Positions 15,997-27,200 of a stretch of DNA of 64,000 nt are shown one piece after another (within the stretch, counting starts at the first letter, position 1; each line of letters opens with the position of its first letter). Made by a program: the position numbers and the translations under genes. Source of the DNA: JAWLHA01 sp041690535 (GTDB taxonomy: Bacteria > Pseudomonadota > Gammaproteobacteria > Thiohalomonadales > Thiohalomonadaceae); NCBI GenBank assembly GCA_041690535.1, contig JAWLHA010000016.1, forward strand, positions 8,012 to 72,011, read 5' to 3'. The notes under the pieces are model-generated. The model worked only from the letters and a program-made list of their open reading frames with translations. It was not told where the DNA came from and did not search any database.

Positions 15997-18861
15997 ATGG
16001 TGGAGAGGGAGAGACCGCCTGCGCGGGTCATGGTCGTAGAGGAGGATGCGGTGGTGGCGACGGAGATCGCCCAACGCATCGAGGCACTGGGCCATGAGGT
16101 CACTGCCGTGCTCCACTCGGGCGAGCAAGCCCTCAGCGCTGCCACCGAGCGGCGCCCCGATCTCGCGCTCGTGGCGTTCTCGCTTGGGGGTCCGGTGGAC
16201 GCCCTGGAGCTCGCCGAGCGCCTTCGCGCACAACTCCAGCTGCCCATCATTTACCTGGTCGGCGCGAGTGAACTGGAGCGGGCGAGGAGCGGCCTGCCCG
16301 GGACCGCCATTTTCGTCCTTAAACCCGGTGGGGTCGACGCCCTGCACTCCAGCATCGAGCTCTCGCTCGAACTTCAGCGCGTTCGGCAGAACCTGGAGGC
16401 AACCGCCGGACGGCACCGCGAAGCACTCGCCGACAGCGCAGCGGTGGAGGCACTGGCACAGCTTGGGAGCTGGACCCAGGACCTCGTCACGGGGGAGCTG
16501 GCGATCTCCTCCGAGTGCCGGCGCCTCCATGATCTCCCCCCCGGCGCGGGCTGTCCTTCCCTGGCCACCCTCTGGAGCCGCGTGCGCCGCAGCGATCGGG
16601 AGGGGCTCGAGACCCTCGTCCGCCACGCCCGCGAGCAGGCCACCTCCGACGCCACCGACTACCGCATCGCGCTGCCGGGCGGGGAGGAGCGGGTGGTGCA
16701 TCACCGCCTTGCCGTTCAGACCACCCCCGACGGGCGGCCACGGCGCCTCGTCGCGACCGTGCAGGACGTCACCGAACAGCAGCGGGCGCAGGAGGCCCTG
16801 CGCCAGAGCGAGGCCCGCGCCTCCCGGCTCCTGGAGGAGCGGGACTTCATCCTCCAGTACAGCCGCGATGTCCTCTACTACATCGACCACAATGGCATGG
16901 TGTACTACATCTCCCCCGCCGTGGAGCAACTGACCGGTATTCCGCCCGAAGAGTGGATCGGGGATTTTCGCAAGCATATGGTGGATTCCGAACACTCCCG
17001 CCGTGTGGTCGTGGAGACCCTCGACATCCTGCGCACCGGACGGGAGTATCCCCCCAACATCGTGCAGTTCAGAAAACGGGATGGCGAAATCCTCTCCGCC
17101 GAAGTCAGCGAACGCGCCATCATCAAGGAGGGCCAGGTGCACGGTATCGTGGGGGTGGCTCGCGATGTCACCGAACGGTTGCAGGTGGAATCGCGCCTGC
17201 GCCAGGCCGCCGCGGTGTTCGAAAACACCCTGGAAGCCATCATCATCACCGATCCGCAGCGGCGAATCGCGGCCGTCAACCGCTCGTTCGTGGACATCAC
17301 CGGCTATGGCGAGCCCGAGGTCCTGGGCATGAATCCGGACTTCCTGGCCGCCGGTGACGAACCGGCCCACTTCCGTGAGGAGGTGTGGAACGCCGTGACC
17401 TCAACCGGGCACTGGTATGGGGAGATGTGGAACCGGCGCAAGTCCGGCGAGGCATTTCCGGCCTGGGCCGCCCTCAGCACGATCTGGAATGCCGCCCAGC
17501 AGCCCGCCAACTTCGTGATCGTCATGTCCGACCTGAGTCACCTCAAGGAGTCGGAGGAGAAGCTCGATCAGCTGGCCCACTACGATGCCCTCACCCGCCT
17601 GCCCAATCGGCTGTTGTTCAACTCCCGCCTCGCCCACGCCATTCGCCGGGCCGAGCGGGAGCAGAACAGTGTGGCGGTCATGTTCATCGACCTTGACCAT
17701 TTCAAGATCGTCAATGACACGTTGGGCCACCCCGCGGGAGACCGGCTCCTGCAGCAGGTGGGCAATCGGCTGGGCGGCTGTCTGCGCAGGCAGGACACCA
17801 TCGCACGGCTCGGGGGCGACGAGTTTGTGGTCATTCTGGAGGACGTGGGCGACTCGCGGTTCCTCGCCGACGTCGCCAGCAAGACTTTGGAGTGCCTCTC
17901 CCAGCCGTACGCCGTGGACGGGGAGGAGACGGTGGTCACGGCCAGCATCGGCATCAGTCTGTTTCCCCAGGACGGGCGGGATGTGACCCGACTGGTTCAG
18001 AATGCCGACGCGGCCATGTACCGGGCGAAGGAGCTCGGACGGGCCAGCTTCCAGTTCTACACGGCCGAGCTCACGGCCCATGCGGTGGAGCGTATGAGCA
18101 TGGAAAATGCGCTACGCGCTGCATTGCGCCGCAGTGAGTTCACCCTCCACTACCAGCCCCAGGTCTCCCTCGAAACCGGTGAGGTGGTGGGGGTTGAGGC
18201 ACTCATCCGCTGGAGGCACCCGCAACGCGGTCTTCTCCTGCCCACAGCTTTTATCGAGCTGGGAGAACAGACGGGGCTCATCCTCGCCATCGGTGACTGG
18301 GTGTTGAGAACCGCCTGCACGCAAGTGAAGGGGTGGGTGGACGCCGGGGCCAAACCCGTCACCCTGGCGGTGAACGTCTCGGCGCGGCAGTTCGCCTCCG
18401 CCCCCTCCCTGGTGGCAAAGGTCGCCGCGGTGCTTGAGGAGACAGGGCTCTCGCCCGGTGCGCTTCAGCTGGAGATCACCGAGACGGCCATCATGGGCAA
18501 TGCCGAGGAGGCGGTCGAGGCCGTCAAGGCGCTGAAGTCCCTCGGGGTGAGCGTGGCCATCGATGACTTCGGGACGGGCTACTCATCGATGATGTACCTG
18601 AAGCGTTTCGCCGTGGACAAACTGAAGACCGACAAGTCCTTTGTTCAGCACCTGCCGCAGGATGCCAGTGACAGCGCCATCACCCAGGCGATCATCGCCC
18701 TTGGCCACAGTCTTCACGTCAAGGTGATCGCCGAGGGGGTGGAGTCGCCCGAGCAGCAGGCGTTCCTGCGCGAGCAAGGGTGCGATGAGATGCAGGGCTA
18801 CCTCTTCAGCCCCCCGCTGCCGGAGCCGGAGTGCCTGAGACTGCTGATGCGAGGCCGCTGA
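15997..18861 (+). CDS. REC-PAS-PAS-PAS-GGDEF-EAL c-di-GMP protein with degenerate receiver
   Basis: A 954-residue cytoplasmic protein. A receiver-like domain (about 8-125) keeps the acidic pocket VVEED and the Lys in VLKPG. The phosphoacceptor position reads LVAFSL, Ala instead of Asp, so it probably cannot be phosphorylated in the usual way. Three PAS regions follow (about 150-265, 280-400, 405-520). The GGDEF domain has GGDEF at 606-610 with RRQD inhibitory motif just before. The EAL domain has EAL at 734-736 plus DDFGTGYSS and IAEGVES, so both enzymatic motifs are intact. Start: ATG 15997 behind AAGG. It is divergent from the TIGR03546 gene; pflB follows 72 bases later. Confidence 0.9.
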   Translation: MVERERPPARVMVVEEDAVVATEIAQRIEALGHEVTAVLHSGEQALSAATERRPDLALVAFSLGGPVDALELAERLRAQLQLPIIYLVGASELERARSGLPGTAIFVLKPGGVDALHSSIELSLELQRVRQNLEATAGRHREALADSAAVEALAQLGSWTQDLVTGELAISSECRRLHDLPPGAGCPSLATLWSRVRRSDREGLETLVRHAREQATSDATDYRIALPGGEERVVHHRLAVQTTPDGRPRRLVATVQDVTEQQRAQEALRQSEARASRLLEERDFILQYSRDVLYYIDHNGMVYYISPAVEQLTGIPPEEWIGDFRKHMVDSEHSRRVVVETLDILRTGREYPPNIVQFRKRDGEILSAEVSERAIIKEGQVHGIVGVARDVTERLQVESRLRQAAAVFENTLEAIIITDPQRRIAAVNRSFVDITGYGEPEVLGMNPDFLAAGDEPAHFREEVWNAVTSTGHWYGEMWNRRKSGEAFPAWAALSTIWNAAQQPANFVIVMSDLSHLKESEEKLDQLAHYDALTRLPNRLLFNSRLAHAIRRAEREQNSVAVMFIDLDHFKIVNDTLGHPAGDRLLQQVGNRLGGCLRRQDTIARLGGDEFVVILEDVGDSRFLADVASKTLECLSQPYAVDGEETVVTASIGISLFPQDGRDVTRLVQNADAAMYRAKELGRASFQFYTAELTAHAVERMSMENALRAALRRSEFTLHYQPQVSLETGEVVGVEALIRWRHPQRGLLLPTAFIELGEQTGLILAIGDWVLRTACTQVKGWVDAGAKPVTLAVNVSARQFASAPSLVAKVAAVLEETGLSPGALQLEITETAIMGNAEEAVEAVKALKSLGVSVAIDDFGTGYSSMMYLKRFAVDKLKTDKSFVQHLPQDASDSAITQAIIALGHSLHVKVIAEGVESPEQQAFLREQGCDEMQGYLFSPPLPEPECLRLLMRGR

Positions 18862-18933
18862 GTCTCGGCGGCCCTACAGGTGGCTGTTGGTCTGACTAGC
18901 CGACTAGCCTTAGGAAAAAAGGGAGGCCGTGCC

Positions 18934-21177
18934 ATGGATTGGAAAACAGCGCAACCCGGTGCCGGCTTCGCCACCGGCCGGTGGCAGGAGCGGGTGGATG
19001 TTCGTGACTTCATCTACACCAACCTCACCCCCTACGAGGGCGACGCCTCGTTCATGGCCGGGCCCACCGGCGCCACCGAGGCGCTGTGGGACCGCTGTCG
19101 GGAGCTGCTCGAGCAGGAGCGGGAGAGGGGGGGCGTGCTGGCGGTGGACCCCCACACCATCGCCACCATCACCAGCCACCCGCCCGGCTACATCGACCGG
19201 GGGCTGGAGCGCATCGTGGGGCTGCAGACCGATGCGCCGCTGAAGCGCGCCATCAAACCCTTCGGCGGCTGGCGCGTGGTGCAGAAGGCCTGCCAGGAGG
19301 CAGGCTACGAACTGGATCCGGCGGTCATCGATTTGTGCAAAAACTACCGCAAGACCCACAACGACGGGGTGTTCGACGCCTACGCCGAGGAAAACAAGCT
19401 CCTGCGCAAGAGCGGCATCATCACCGGCCTGCCGGACAACTACGGCCGCGGCCGGATCATCGGCGACTACCGGCGCCTCGCCCTCTACGGCGCCGACGCA
19501 CTGATGGAGGCCAAAGAGGAGGACAAGAAGGCGCTGACGGGGACCATGACCGAGGAGCGCATCCGCCTGCGCGAGGAGATCTCGGAGCAGATCCGCGCCC
19601 TGGAGATGGTGAAGGAGATGGCCGCCGCCTACGGATTCGATGTGGGCCGGCCGGCGCAGAACGCCCGCGAGGCGATCCAGTGGACCTACTTCGCCTACCT
19701 CGCCTCCATCAAGGAGCAGGATGGGGCGGCCATGAGCCTGGGCAACGTCAATACCTTCTTCGACATCTACATCGAGCGGGATCTGCAGGCGGGGGTGTTG
19801 TCGGAGGAGGAGGCGCAGGAGCTCATCGACCACTTCGTGATGAAGCTGCGCCTGATCCGCCACCTGCGCACGGGCGAGTACAACCAGCTCTTCGCCGGCG
19901 ACCCCACCTGGGTCACCGAGTCCATCGGCGGGATCTTCCGCGACGGGCAGCACAAGATCACCAAGACCGCCTTTCGCATGCTCCAGACCCTCTACAATCT
20001 CGGCCCGGGTCCGGAGCCCAACCTCACGGTGCTGTGGAGCCCCGACCTGCCGGAGGGGTTCAAGCGCTACTGCGCCCGGGTCTCCATCGACACCTCCTCG
20101 GTGCAGTACGAGAACGATGCGCTGATGAGCGAGGCGGGGGCCTGCGACGACTACTGTGTGGCCTGCTGCGTCTCCATGATGGAGACCGGCAAGGAGATGC
20201 AGTTCTTCGGCGCCCGCTGCAACCTGGCCAAGACCCTGCTGCTGGCGCTCAATGAAGGGCGCGATGAGGTCTCGGGGGTGCAGATCGTCCCCGGTATCGC
20301 CCCTCTTCCCGAGGGACCGCTGGAATACGAGGAGGTGCGCCGCCGCTTCGAGCAGGCCATGGCGTTCGTGGCGCAGTCCTACGTCAACACCATGAACATC
20401 ATCCACTTCATGCATGACAAGTATTACTACGAACGGGGCATGATGGCCTTCATGGACAGTGTGCCGAAGCGCAACATGGCCTTCGGCATCGCGGGATTGA
20501 GCGTCACCGCCGATTCGCTCTCGGCCGTCCGTCACGCCCGCGTCTTCCCCCAGCGCAACGAGCAGGGGCTGACGGTCGACTTCCGCATCGAGGGCGAGTT
20601 TCCCAAGTTCGGCAACGACGACGATCGGGTGGATTCCCTCGCCGTGGATCTGGTGCGCCGCTTCAACGAGGAGCTGGGCAGGCACCCCATCTACCGCGAC
20701 GCCACCCCTACCCTCTCGGTGCTGACCATCACCTCCAATGTGGTCTACGGCAAGAAGACCGGGGCCACGCCGGACGGGCGCAAGGCCGGCGAACCCTTTG
20801 CCCCGGGGGCCAACCCCATGCACGGGCGTGATACCTCGGGGGCGGTGGCCTCTTTAAGCTCGGTGGCCAAGCTCAGCTACATGGACGCCCGCGACGGGAT
20901 CTCCAACACCTTCTCCCTGGTGCCCCAATCCCTGGGGAGCACCCAGGAGGAGCGCGAGCGCAATCTCACCGCGCTGCTGGACGGCTACTTTGAGAAGGGG
21001 GCCCACCACCTCAACGTGAACGTACTCAACCGCGAGACGCTGCTGAAGGCGATGCAGCACCCGGAGAAGTACCCGCAGCTGACCATCCGGGTCTCGGGTT
21101 ACGCGGTGAATTTCACCCGCCTGAGCCGCGAGCACCAGCAGGAGGTGTTGGCCCGCACCTTCCACGAGGCGCTTTAA
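18934..21177 (+). CDS. pflB: Pyruvate formate-lyase
   Basis: A 747-residue glycyl-radical enzyme converting pyruvate and CoA to acetyl-CoA and formate under anoxic conditions. The catalytic Cys pair is Cys411-Cys412 in VACCVSMM. The radical-bearing glycine is Gly722 in RVSGYAVNF. TSNVVYGKKTGATPDGR and PFAPGANPMHGRD are also typical of PflB rather than of other glycyl-radical enzymes. Length is close to E. coli PflB. ATG 18934 follows GGGAGG. Its activase gene starts four bases after the stop, so the two are co-transcribed. No FNR-type box is evident in the 72-base upstream gap; the promoter may lie elsewhere. Confidence 0.97.
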   Translation: MDWKTAQPGAGFATGRWQERVDVRDFIYTNLTPYEGDASFMAGPTGATEALWDRCRELLEQERERGGVLAVDPHTIATITSHPPGYIDRGLERIVGLQTDAPLKRAIKPFGGWRVVQKACQEAGYELDPAVIDLCKNYRKTHNDGVFDAYAEENKLLRKSGIITGLPDNYGRGRIIGDYRRLALYGADALMEAKEEDKKALTGTMTEERIRLREEISEQIRALEMVKEMAAAYGFDVGRPAQNAREAIQWTYFAYLASIKEQDGAAMSLGNVNTFFDIYIERDLQAGVLSEEEAQELIDHFVMKLRLIRHLRTGEYNQLFAGDPTWVTESIGGIFRDGQHKITKTAFRMLQTLYNLGPGPEPNLTVLWSPDLPEGFKRYCARVSIDTSSVQYENDALMSEAGACDDYCVACCVSMMETGKEMQFFGARCNLAKTLLLALNEGRDEVSGVQIVPGIAPLPEGPLEYEEVRRRFEQAMAFVAQSYVNTMNIIHFMHDKYYYERGMMAFMDSVPKRNMAFGIAGLSVTADSLSAVRHARVFPQRNEQGLTVDFRIEGEFPKFGNDDDRVDSLAVDLVRRFNEELGRHPIYRDATPTLSVLTITSNVVYGKKTGATPDGRKAGEPFAPGANPMHGRDTSGAVASLSSVAKLSYMDARDGISNTFSLVPQSLGSTQEERERNLTALLDGYFEKGAHHLNVNVLNRETLLKAMQHPEKYPQLTIRVSGYAVNFTRLSREHQQEVLARTFHEAL

Positions 21178-21181
21178 GCCA

Positions 21182-21910
21182 GTGCTCCGGGTCCACTCCA
21201 TCGAGACCTTCGGCACCCACGAGGGTCCCGGGATCCGCCTGGTCCTGTTCCTCCAGGGCTGCCCGCTGCGCTGCGTCTACTGCCACAACCCCGACACCCA
21301 GCCGGTGGAGGGGGGGGTGGCCGCCGACTACACGAGCGGGCAGATCCTGGAGATCCTGGAGCGGCAGAGGCCGTTCTATCGTAATGGCGGCCTGACCGCC
21401 TCGGGGGGTGAGCCGACCCTGCAGGCCGAGGGGGTGATGGAGCTGTTTGCGCTGGCGCGCGAGCGGGGCTTTCACACGGCCCTGGACACCAATGGGGTGA
21501 TCTGGTCGGCCTTGGTGAATCGGCTCTACGACGGGACCGATCTGGTGATCCTGGACGTCAAGCACATCGACGACGCCTGGCATCGCCGGATCACCGGCAG
21601 CGGCAACGAAAACGTGCTGAAGAACGCAGCCTACCGTGAACAGAGCGGCCGCCCGATGTGGCTGCGCTATGTGCTGGTGCCCGGCTGGACCGACCAGCCG
21701 GAGCACCTGGAGGGGTGGGCAAGGCACTTCGCCGGTTACAGGAGCATCGAGCGGGTGGAGATCCTCCCCTACCACACCCTGGGGGTCTACAAGTACGAGG
21801 CCCTGGGCCGCCCCTACGCCCTGTTCGGGGTGAAACCGCCCACCGCCGAACAGGTGGAGGCGGCCCGGGCGATCTTTGCGCCGTATCTGGCCAACGTGAT
21901 CGTGGCGTGA
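21182..21910 (+). CDS. pflA: Pyruvate formate-lyase activating enzyme
   Basis: A 242-residue radical-SAM enzyme that abstracts hydrogen from the PflB glycine using a 4Fe-4S cluster and S-adenosylmethionine. The cluster motif CxxxCxxC is Cys27, Cys31, Cys34 (CPLRCVYC). Also visible are FGTHEGPGIR at the N-terminus, SGGEPTLQ for SAM binding, and LDTNG. Near-normal length for PflA. Start is GTG at 21182, four bases after pflB. Confidence 0.95.
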   Translation: MLRVHSIETFGTHEGPGIRLVLFLQGCPLRCVYCHNPDTQPVEGGVAADYTSGQILEILERQRPFYRNGGLTASGGEPTLQAEGVMELFALARERGFHTALDTNGVIWSALVNRLYDGTDLVILDVKHIDDAWHRRITGSGNENVLKNAAYREQSGRPMWLRYVLVPGWTDQPEHLEGWARHFAGYRSIERVEILPYHTLGVYKYEALGRPYALFGVKPPTAEQVEAARAIFAPYLANVIVA

Positions 21911-22115
21911 TGCGGTGAAAACAGCGCAGTAATGCCGTTGCGCCGGTGGGCCGGAAAGGTGATGGCCCCCATGGCCGTCTCGGGAGTTGTCCTCTTCACG
22001 CTTCGCCTTCCCCCTTTTTGCACCCCGTCACAGTATCCAGACCCAGTCGGTGTTAGTTTTCGCGCCGGGTTTTTACCCCCCCTTTGTGGAATCCATGATA
22101 ACAACGGAGAAGAAG

Positions 22116-22634
22116 ATGAAAAAAGCTCATACCCTGGTTGGAGCACTCGTGCTGACCTGTGGCTCCGCCTCGGCACTGGCGTTTGATGACATCACCCCCG
22201 TCGATGCCTATTACCTGGCTGGCACCGACGCCAACACCTACATCCTGGATGTGCGCACCGACGCCGAATGGAAGTGGGTCGGCCACCCGGGTGCCAACAA
22301 GCTGGGCGAAGGCGCAGCACTCGCAGGCAAGGTGCTCAACGTCTCCTACAGCATCGAGCGCAAGGGCACCACTATCGTCAATCCCAGCTTCCTCTCTGAT
22401 GTGAACGAGATCTTCGGCAATGCCGCCGAGGAGGTTGTCCTGATCACCATGTGCCGCAGCGGACAGCGCTCCGTGGCAGCAGCCAACGCGCTCGAAGCCG
22501 CAGGCTATCGGGTGAAGAACATGGTCACCGGCTTCCAGGGCAGCTCCGATATGTACGGGTATCGCAGCATCAACGGCTGGGCCAATGACGGCCTGCCCTA
22601 CTCCTACTCTGCCCAGGGCGCCTACGCCGACTGA
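22116..22634 (+). CDS. Exported rhodanese-like sulfurtransferase
   Basis: A 172-residue single-domain rhodanese with an N-terminal signal peptide (KKAHTLVGALVLTCGSASA, cleavage about residue 22). The active-site loop is MCRSGQRS with Cys113, the standard six-residue loop of a sulfurtransferase. An aspartate-containing YILDVRTDAEW precedes it. The ATG at 22116 lies eight bases after GGAG; ATG 22095 upstream is weaker. It sits 205 bases past pflA with no strong promoter visible between them. Periplasmic sulfur transfer or redox quality control is possible; the substrate is unknown. Confidence 0.85.
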   Translation: MKKAHTLVGALVLTCGSASALAFDDITPVDAYYLAGTDANTYILDVRTDAEWKWVGHPGANKLGEGAALAGKVLNVSYSIERKGTTIVNPSFLSDVNEIFGNAAEEVVLITMCRSGQRSVAAANALEAAGYRVKNMVTGFQGSSDMYGYRSINGWANDGLPYSYSAQGAYAD

Positions 22635-22650
22635 GGCGGCCTGTCCGTTG

Positions 22651-22679
22651 CAGTCCCTCTCCCCCACGGAGGGGGACTG
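22651..22679 (+). terminator. Hairpin after the rhodanese gene
   Basis: CAGTCCC(T)CTCC pairs with GGAG(G)GGGACTG around a five-base loop, 17 bases beyond the stop. There is no U-rich tail, so termination is uncertain. Confidence 0.4.
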
Positions 22680-22911
22680 TCCACCAGGCAGTGGCCTCAG
22701 CAGCGCTGCGCACAACCCAAATACCCAATCTACCCTCCCCCTGCCGCCTCCGAACGCTCCCCGATTCCGCCTCCCCTGCAGCTTCACGGCCCTGGCACGC
22801 GCCCTCCGGCCCACTTGGTAGCGAATTGCCGCTGCATTCCTTTGAATGGCCCGCCGCGGTACCATGGCAGCAGTTCCGTGGGACGTTGGGATGAGATCGG
22901 CGAGGAGTGAG

Positions 22912-24203
22912 ATGAGGAAGGCGACGTTGGCGACACTCGCGGTGGTCTTGGGCGGCGCGCTATCGCTGATCGCTTACCTGCGCCCGACGGATGAGCCGTC
23001 GACCGCAGCCCCTGTGGCCCTCCCCACCCAGGCGGGCGAGCCACTGCTGATTGCCCACGTTACCCCGGCCAGCGGCCGCTTTGCCCCCCATGCGGAGGCC
23101 GATCGCCGGGGCGTCCAAATGGCCATCGACGAGTTCAATGCCCGAGGCGGCGTCCTGGGGCGGGAGGCGGTCCTGGTGCTGCGTGACCCGACCCTGGATG
23201 GCGAGAAGGCGTCCCAGGTCGCCACCGAGCTCATCACCCAAACCAAGGCGCCTTCGTGGTGGGCGCCATCCACTCCGGGATCGCCGCGAGCGTCTCCGAG
23301 GTGTGTCAGAAACACGGGGTCCTCTTCATCAACACCAACTCCTCCTCGCCGAGCGAGGTGCTGGAAGACGCGCACCGCACCAAGTTCGTCTTCGATGCCA
23401 CCGCGGCCAACTTCGGCCGCGCCCTCATCGAGTTCGCCCTTGCGCAGCGGAAGGGCAAACGGGTCCTGCTGCTGACCGAAGACTATGTCTTCGGCCACAG
23501 CAGCGCCGCAGCCACCCGGCAGTTCGTCGCCCAGGCCGGCGGCACGGTGGTCGATGAGATCATCGTCCCCGAGGCGATGGGTGACCCGGCGGGCATCGTC
23601 GAGCGGGTCGCGGCCTCGGAGGCCGATGTGGTGGTGGTCGGTGTGACCGGCGACAACCAGATCAAGCTGTTCGCCCAGGTCGACCCGAGCCTGCTCGAGC
23701 GGCAACTATGGCTGCTCAATGAAGTGGACTGGCCCGAACTCTACCTGGCCCCCGGGACCATGCGCCCTCTGTTCGGCACCACCTGGGCCTGGCACCTGGA
23801 TACGCCCGGCACAGCGGAGTTCGTCGCCCGCTACCGGGCCCGCTACGGCCACACCCGGCTCGACTACCCCGGCGATGTGGTGCACGCGGCCTATCTGGCC
23901 ACCAAGGCGCTGCTGACCGCGATTGAGCGCGCCGGGAGCACCGACAACCACGCCGTCATCGAACAGTTGGAACGCTTCCACTGGAGCGCGGCGGAGCGTA
24001 TGCAACACGACCCCGCCTACATGGACCCCATCAGCCACCATGTCCAGCAGAGCATCTACATCGGCCGTTGGAATCCGCGAGCGGAGCGGCCCGAGCTGGG
24101 TCTCGAGATCCTGGGGCGAATCTCACCCGAGCAGGCGCAGGATCCCCATGAGCAAACCACTCGACTGGAGCCTTGGGAGGCGACTCCGCACTTCATGCCA
24201 TGA
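22912..24203 (+). pseudogene. LivK/urea-type periplasmic solute-binding protein, frameshifted
   Basis: A type-I periplasmic binding protein of the branched-chain amino acid/urea/amide family. Residues 1-112 are in one frame: signal sequence MRKATLATLAVVLGGALSL, then LLIAHVTPASGRFAPHAEA and EFNARGGVLGREAVLVLRD. The protein continues from about 23250 in another frame (FVVGAIHSGIAASVSEVC through YPGDVVHAAYLATKALL). One missing base in the AAGGCGCC stretch near 23245-23250 explains the shift. Restored, it would be about 430 residues, normal for the family. ATG 22912 follows GAGGAG. Its stop overlaps the start of the GGDEF-EAL sensor in ATGA, so it is probably that sensor's ligand-binding partner. 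Either a recent loss or a sequencing error. Confidence 0.8.
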
Positions 24204-27200
24204 AGCATTTTCGATCCAGCCTCATCACCAAGATCGCGCTGCTGATCGTGTGCGTGGAGATGATCGCCTTCGGGGTGCTCGGCGCGTTCTATATCGACCG
24301 CTTCAGTAGTGCCGCGGACCGACAGAGCCGCTCGCGCATGCAGCTGGTGGGTCAGCTCATTTCGGAAAACGAATTGCAGATCAATGCCATCTCCCGCGCC
24401 ACCCTGATGGGCGAGCTGCTCGGCGCAGACTACCTGAGGGGATTGGTCGTTGGGGGCAACGCGCGGGTCATCGTCTCCACCGACGCGGCCTACCTTGGCC
24501 GCGCCGTGCAGGAGGTCCCGGAGGTTGATCCCCACTGGTTCGCCGAGACCGCGCCCGACCTGCAATTCATCCCCGCTGAGAACGCCTTAACCTGCGTCAT
24601 GCGCATCAGCGGCGCCCAGGGCAGCGTCCTCTACCACACTGTGATCACCATCGACACCACGGCCATCGATGCCCAGAAGCGCGACATCGCGATTTGGGGT
24701 TGGTCCGCCTCCCTGCTGTTCATCCTGCTCAGTTCGGTCGGGATCATCCTGCTCGTCGACCGCTTCATCAGCCGCCGGGTCGAGGCGACACTTGAAGTCC
24801 TCGGACAGGTCGAAAGAGGCGCCCTGGACAAGCGCATTCCCGTCGCCTCACCCGACGAGGTGGGGCAACTGCAGCGGGGCATCAACTCGATGATCGACAA
24901 CATCGCCAGGCTGCTCACCCGCCACCGCCGCAACGAGGAGGAACTCAGTGCCATTCTCGAGTCCATCAGCGAGGGGCTCATCGCCATCGACCTGGACGGG
25001 CGCATCGTGCGCTTCAACGGGAACGCCCAGCGACTGCTCGGGGGCCGAGATCCGGTGGCCAAGTATCGGCCCCTGAGGGACTATCTGCCCGAACTCGCCA
25101 AGGATGCAGAGCCGCCGTGGGCCCCTGCGCTGGCGGGGGGCAAGGGTGTGGACAGCTTCCGCTTTCAGCTTCCCGGCCCCGATGGCCAAATGCGGACCCT
25201 GGACATGGGCTGGGGACCGGTCAGGGGTGTGGACGGTGCCACCTCCGGTGCCGTGCTGGTGCTGCGGGACACCACCGAGCGCCAGGCCGCCGAGGACCAG
25301 CTGCGCCTGGCCGCCAGCGTCTTCACCCATGCGCGGGAGGGCATCGTCATCACCGATGCCGACGGGGCCATTGTCAACATCAACCACGCATTCACGGAGA
25401 TCACCGGCTACAGCCATGGTGAGGTCATCGGACAGAACCCACGCCTCCTCAAGTCCGATCGCCAGGGCGAGGAATTCTACCGCGCCCTGTGGCGTGACCT
25501 GGTTGAACAGGGCTACTGGATGGGGGAGATCTGGAACCGGCGCAAGAGCGGCGAGCTCTACCCCGAGATGCTGACCATCAGTGCCGTCAGGGACACCCGG
25601 GGTGAGACCCAGCACTATGTTGGGCTCTTCTTCGACATCACGCTGCAGAAGGAGCAACAACGGCAGCTGGAATACATGGCTCACTACGATGCCCTGACCC
25701 ACCTGCCCAACCGGGTCCTGCTGGCCGATCGCCTGCAGCAGTCGATGGTCCAGGCCGAACGGCGCAACCAGTTGATTGGGGTTGTCTATCTGGACCTGGA
25801 CGGCTTCAAGGCGGTCAACGACAACCACGGCCATGAAATCGGCGACCGCCTGTTGGTCACCATTGCACAGCGGGTAAAAGACGCTTTGCGCAAGGGCGAC
25901 ACCATTGCCCGGCTCGGAGGCGACGAGTTCGTGGCCGTTCTTATCGATCTGGCCGACAGCGACGCCATCACACCGCTGCTGAAGCGCCTGCTTGTGGCCG
26001 TGGCGCAGCCTGTGAACATCGGTGGGGTGGTGCTGCAGGTCAATGCCAGTCTGGGCGTGACCTTCTACCCGCAGAGCGAAGAGGTGGATGCCGATCAGCT
26101 GCTGCGCCAGGCCGATCAGGCCATGTATCAGGCCAAGCTGTCGGGAAAGAACCGCTACTCCTTCTTCGATACCGAACAGGACCGCAGTGTCAGGGGCCAG
26201 CACGAGAGCATCGAGAACATCCGCCGCGCCCTGGAGGCCTCCGAGTTCGTGCTGCACTACCAACCCCAGGTAAACATGCGCACCGGCGCGTTCGTCGGCG
26301 TCGAGGCGCTGATTCGCTGGCAACACCCCGAGCGGGGTCTGATGCCCCCTGGCGCATTCCTTCCGGTGGTCGAGGATCACCCGCTCTCGGTCGAGCTCGG
26401 GGAGTGGGTGCTGGATACGGCGCTGGGGCAGCTGGAGCTCTGGCATGCGCAGGGGCTGGCCATCACCGTCAGCGTAAACGTGGGCGCTCGCCAGCTGCAG
26501 CAGCCCGACTTCATCGAACGCCTGCGTGAGCTATTGGCCGCCCATCCGACGGTCCAGCCGGGCGATCTGAAACTGGAAGTGCTGGAGACCAGCGCCCTGA
26601 ACGATATCGATCACGTCTCCCAGGTGATCGCTGCCTGCGAACGCATCGGTATCAGTTTCGCCCTGGATGATTTCGGCACCGGCTACTCGTCCCTCACCTA
26701 TCTCAAACGGCTGCCCGCCAACCAGCTCAAGATCGACCGGACCTTTGTCCGGGACATGCTTGACGACCCCGAGGACCTGGCGATCCTGGAGGGGGTATTG
26801 AGCCTGGCGACCGTGTTCCGACGGGAGGTCATTGCCGAAGGCGTCGAGTCGCAGGCCCAGGGCGACATGCTGCTGCAACTGGGTTGCGAGTTGGCTCAGG
26901 GGTATGGCGTGGCGCGGCCGATGCCGGCGGATCGGATCGGCGAGTGGGCCGCCGGCTGGAAACCGTACGACTCCTGGATCGATCGCCCCACCGCAGAGCA
27001 CGACGATCTGCCGCTGCTGTTCGCCGCCGTGGAGCTTCGCGCCTGGGTTCGAAGACTGGAGGAGCATCTGGAGGGCAAACAGACGGTTCCGCCGCCCCTC
27101 CACCAGTGCCGTTTCGCCCGCTGGCTCCACAGCGAGGCAGCGGCCAATCTCCACACCCCCACCCATCGGACACTCGAAACACTGCATGCCCAACTGCATG

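Noticed and set aside
15868..17370. A long minus-strand frame leading into the TIGR03546 gene
   Set aside because: Everything upstream of ATG 15867 is antisense to the REC-PAS-GGDEF-EAL gene; the true start has AGGAGG and family homology.
18862..18933. FNR box before pflB
   Set aside because: No TTGAT-N4-ATCAA or close variant is present in the short gap.
18910..20823. A 637-codon minus-strand frame opposite pflB
   Set aside because: Antisense shadow of a clearly recognisable pyruvate formate-lyase.
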